Source: an uncultured Bacillaceae bacterium (lineage in GTDB: Bacteria; Bacillota; Bacilli; Bacillales; Caldibacillaceae). From it: 8,591 nucleotides of DNA. The first letter of the stretch is position 1; the number at the start of each line of letters is the position of its first letter. Shown piece after piece: positions 6,281 to 8,591 of this stretch. A model generated the notes under the pieces. That model ran no database searches. It was not told the origin of the DNA and saw only the letters and a program-made list of their open reading frames with translations. The stretch spans positions 1-8,591 of the forward strand of contig CALKAK010000070.1 of the NCBI GenBank assembly GCA_937983015.1, read 5' to 3'. The position numbers were made by a program, and so were the translations under genes.

Positions 6281-7172
6281 TTGCTCCGTGAACCTATAGA
6301 CTCCAAATATTGTAATATAGGTTCTCGTTTCAAAGAGAATCATTTAAATCGAGTGGTGGGGATTCATTCATTGGATCGGGAAAGGGTGAAGCGTTCATCT
6401 TATGCTATGGATGGAATGAATGCAACGTGATGAGAAGGGGAAGATTATTTTCCAGTACACCTTAAGCGGGATGGGGGAGATTGATATCGCTAGGAAGATT
6501 TATCCGCTCCCTCCCGGGACGGCATTTTTCGTGGACATTCCCAGTCGCCACCGTTATTATTTTCCAGAAAAGGGCGAGGGTTGGGAATTTATCTTCCTCA
6601 CCATTTACGGCGATGAAGCCAAAAGATGCTTTGAATTTGTAAAAAATAAAATAGGGCAGGTCTTTCCTCTTAAAGAACAATCCCCGCCCGTTCAATATTA
6701 ATATTACTTGTTTGAAAAAGCCCGGGTGGCTGAGCTGAAAAATGTTTACGATACATCTGCTCACGCTTATACGTGCGTTATGAAACTCATGGATCATATT
6801 TTACATCCTCAGACTGGAGAATGGCCGGAAGCCATTTCCCAAACCGTATTATTTATCCATGAACATTATAGAGAACCGCTCGTTCTTGAGGATCTTATTG
6901 AAGTTACAAAATTATCTAAGTTTCATTTCATCCGCCAATTTCAGCAATGTACCAATGTAACTCCTATGAAATTTGTCACGAAAGTACGAATAGAAAAGGC
7001 TATGAAATTATTAAAAGAAACGGACCTTACGCTTGATGAAATCGCCGGTCATGTGGGATATGCGAACGGGAATTATTTTAGCAAAGTTTTTCGCTCCGTT
7101 GTCGGTGTTTCACCGGGAAAATACCGTCGGGGGAAGGAGTTTATACCTTTTGATCGGATCATCATGAATTGA
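6281..7172 (+). pseudogene. Broken AraC-family transcriptional regulator of the mel locus
   Basis: The conceptual product is about 296 residues, the usual length for this class: an N-terminal cupin-like sugar-sensing domain followed by a C-terminal AraC DNA-binding domain. It starts at TTG 6281, with AGAGG at 6269-6273 and a 7-nt spacer, giving LLREPIDSKYC. The first frame ends at TGA 6428-6430. The reading continues one frame over from ATG 6420 (KGKIIFQYTLSGMGEI, then the sensor-core stretch IPSRHRYYFPEKGEGWEF), consistent with one inserted base near 6415-6421. That frame is cut by TAA 6699-6701 (PVQY*YYLFEKA, most simply a former Leu TTA). The same frame then runs on to two intact helix-turn-helix units: LVLEDLIEVTKLSKFHFIR and LDEIAGHVGYANGNYFSK, with the end motif VSPGKYRR. 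Position opposite melA makes it the probable activator. A free DNA-binding fragment could in principle still be made from TTG 6708, but I see no RBS for it. Confidence 0.88.
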
Positions 7173-7461
7173 TCTATGATTTGATAATTTCCCGTATTCT
7201 TTTCCGTGCTCCTGATGAACCCATGTTCAATACAGTGTATTCGATCGCTATCCTTTTCCGGCATTCATGTTCAAATGAAAGGGAAATATTATAAAGTTCC
7301 CGTTCCTTTAGTTTGGCACTTCCTGCTTAAAAATTGTCATTTAATATTATAATAATCGCTCAGTTTATAGTAATTCTATTGTCCTAATAGTTTGGAAAAT
7401 ATAAAATCATATTAGAGTCGTTTTCTTTTTCGCTAATTAGCGGGATAGGAGTGACAGAACA
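7173..7461 (+). other. AT-rich intergenic leader upstream of the chemotaxis receptor gene
   Basis: No coding signal was found in these 289 bases. A very AT-rich stretch at about 7328-7410 contains TATAAT at 7348-7353 and TATAGT at 7366-7371, either of which could be a -10 box. A TTGTCA at 7334-7339 is too close to the first and too far from the second to pair well, so no promoter is called. I did not find a sigma-D type TAAA/GCCGATAT pair, which many Bacillus chemotaxis genes use. A short direct repeat CATGTTCAA occurs at 7222-7230 and 7266-7274. GGGAA and TTCCC arms near 7281-7301 form a weak stem that is unconvincing as a terminator for the araC-type remnant. Confidence 0.45.
7431..7442. 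repeat. Perfect 12-bp palindrome in the chemotaxis receptor leader
   Basis: CGCTAATTAGCG is its own reverse complement and ends 4 nt before the AGGAG ribosome binding site (7447-7451). It follows a T-rich run (TTTTCTTTTT). It could be an operator or part of a 5' UTR structure. No regulator can be named. Confidence 0.45.
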
Positions 7462-8591
7462 TTGAAAAAAATATATTCCAATCTACAGATCAGTACAAAA
7501 TACCGAATCGCCTTCCTATCGACGGTATTCTTCTTCATTTTCGCCGCGGCGATTTCAGGATATGAATTTCAGCAAATTCGAACGAACATTGATTTAATCC
7601 GTCAACAAAATGAGAAACAGCAGATTATCGCGGAAATGAATGCCTTGTACAATTCTCGAGATGGGAAGGTTGCCGATTTTCTTTTAAACCGCTGGATTCA
7701 GTTTAAGGTTGAATATGATAAATTAACAGAACAATTTACGGGTCTGGTGGGTGAGCTTGAACCCCTGTTACAAACAGCGGAAGAGAAAGAATTGTTCGGT
7801 GAAATCGTAGCGAGTGATAAACAATACAATGATATTTTCAAAGAACGGATTTTTGAACAGTCGCAGAAAGGGAATATCGAAACGGCCGTTCGAGCTAGAG
7901 ACGAATTAAGAAAAGTAAGCGCGGAGCTCTCGAAAGATTTAACCGAACTGACGAATATGGCCGAAGAAAATGTGAATATAGCTGTCCAGAATACGATAAA
8001 ACATGCATTGAACGCCTTTTTAATCGTGGTCGTTAGCTTCCTCGTTGTGGCCACGACAGGAACGATATTGATGGAATTGATCAGCCGGAATATACGGAAA
8101 AACCTGCAAGAAGTCGTGTCGGTCGCTGATGAAATTGCCAGGGGAAACTTGACGGGTGAAAATCTCGAAGGGGATTGGCGGAAAGATGAGGTCGGTCAGC
8201 TCAGTCGTTCGATCAACACGATGAAGCAAAATTTAAGCTCCATCATAACACAGATCAGTACGATGTCCGGTCATGTTTATGCGAAAAGTAAGGAGATCTT
8301 TGAAAATGCCGATGAATTAAGAGCGGGAGGACAACAAATCGCTTCCACGATGGAGGAGTTATCAAGCGGTGCCGAAGAACAAGCGAACTCGGCTTCCCAA
8401 CTCTCCGAGCAAATGCAGGATTACTTCCAGCGCATCGCCGATGTTGTGTATCAATCCGAAACTGTAAAAAACCTGGCGAAAACGATGGATTCCATGGCGG
8501 AAAAAGGTGCCGGCTACATGGACGAGTCCGTTCAAGATATGAACACGATCAACGAAAAAATCAATCGATCTTTAAATTTATTAAAAGGTCT
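7462..8591 (+). CDS. Methyl-accepting chemotaxis protein, 5' part only (runs off the window)
   Basis: The reading frame opens at TTG 7462 (AGGAG at 7447-7451, 10-nt spacer; MKKIYSNLQISTKYR) and stays open to the end of the window, giving 376 complete codons without a stop. Transmembrane helix 1 is near 16-34. An extracytoplasmic domain of about 145 residues, strongly helical and rich in Gln and Glu, looks like a four-helix-bundle sensor with no recognisable ligand motif. Transmembrane helix 2 is near 183-207 (FLIVVVSFLVVATTG), and a HAMP domain follows (about 208-262, with VADEIARGNLTG and DEVGQLSRSINTMKQNL). The start of the helical signalling domain is clear: GGQQIASTMEELSSGAEEQANSAS (289-312 region), including a typical methylation-type Glu/Gln/Ala/Ser pattern. 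The conserved hairpin tip that contacts CheA/CheW lies beyond the window, so the receptor cannot be judged complete. It would sense an external signal and control the CheA kinase. It appears to be a separate transcription unit. Confidence 0.93.
   Translation, partial: MKKIYSNLQISTKYRIAFLSTVFFFIFAAAISGYEFQQIRTNIDLIRQQNEKQQIIAEMNALYNSRDGKVADFLLNRWIQFKVEYDKLTEQFTGLVGELEPLLQTAEEKELFGEIVASDKQYNDIFKERIFEQSQKGNIETAVRARDELRKVSAELSKDLTELTNMAEENVNIAVQNTIKHALNAFLIVVVSFLVVATTGTILMELISRNIRKNLQEVVSVADEIARGNLTGENLEGDWRKDEVGQLSRSINTMKQNLSSIITQISTMSGHVYAKSKEIFENADELRAGGQQIASTMEELSSGAEEQANSASQLSEQMQDYFQRIADVVYQSETVKNLAKTMDSMAEKGAGYMDESVQDMNTINEKINRSLNLLKG

Noticed and set aside
7222..7274. CATGTTCAA direct repeat as an attachment site or insertion scar.
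   Set aside because: Only nine bases are repeated, 44 bp apart, with no integrase, transposase or inverted ends nearby, so chance is the simpler explanation.
7698..8229. Minus-strand open frames of 118 and 69 codons inside the chemotaxis receptor gene.
   Set aside because: They lie opposite a well-supported receptor frame with clear TM, HAMP and signalling features, and their Ser/Phe-rich products look like antisense shadows.

Overview
The window looks like chromosomal DNA from a Gram-positive Firmicute, most likely a member of the Bacillaceae. The evidence is strong purine-rich Shine-Dalgarno sites (AAAGGAG, AAGGAGG), frequent TTG start codons, moderate-to-low GC, and proteins of Bacillus type: a BsuPI-domain lipoprotein, a YclJ/YclK-like two-component pair and a GH4 alpha-galactosidase. 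I cannot fix the genus from the sequence alone. No tRNA, rRNA, CRISPR array, insertion sequence or phage gene was seen.

Layout. (1) 1-1521: a DedA-family membrane protein and UppP, 25 bp apart and closed by an intrinsic terminator. Together they look like an undecaprenyl-phosphate recycling operon. (2) 1624-2235: a lipoprotein with a BsuPI domain. (3) 2234-4548: an unusual leader (SD-sequestering hairpin with a seven-codon ORF, an orphan SD, a second hairpin), then an OmpR-type response regulator and its membrane histidine kinase, joined stop-to-start. (4) 4549-4850: a convergent intergenic region with a strong GC stem-loop. (5) 4851-7172: a divergent sugar locus that is decaying. On the minus strand lies a near full-length GH4 alpha-galactosidase (melA) carrying about five frameshifts and two stop codons. 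On the plus strand lies its probable AraC-family regulator, with one frameshift and one stop. The 137-bp gap between them still holds three TTGCTAT half-sites spaced exactly 34 bp apart. (6) 7173-8591: an AT-rich leader, then the first 376 codons of a methyl-accepting chemotaxis protein that runs off the window and begins with TTG.

How the genes fit together. The first operon probably completes a cycle: UppP dephosphorylates C55-PP on the outer face of the membrane, and a DedA protein of the UptA type could return C55-P to the inner face. The two-component pair senses an unknown extracytoplasmic signal. The mel locus has no transporter in the window, and both its enzyme and its regulator are broken while the genes on either side are intact, so selection on this sugar pathway seems to have been lost recently. 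I did not find a clearly new biological system. The most unusual signals are the paired decay, the 34-bp half-site ladder and the leader of the two-component operon.
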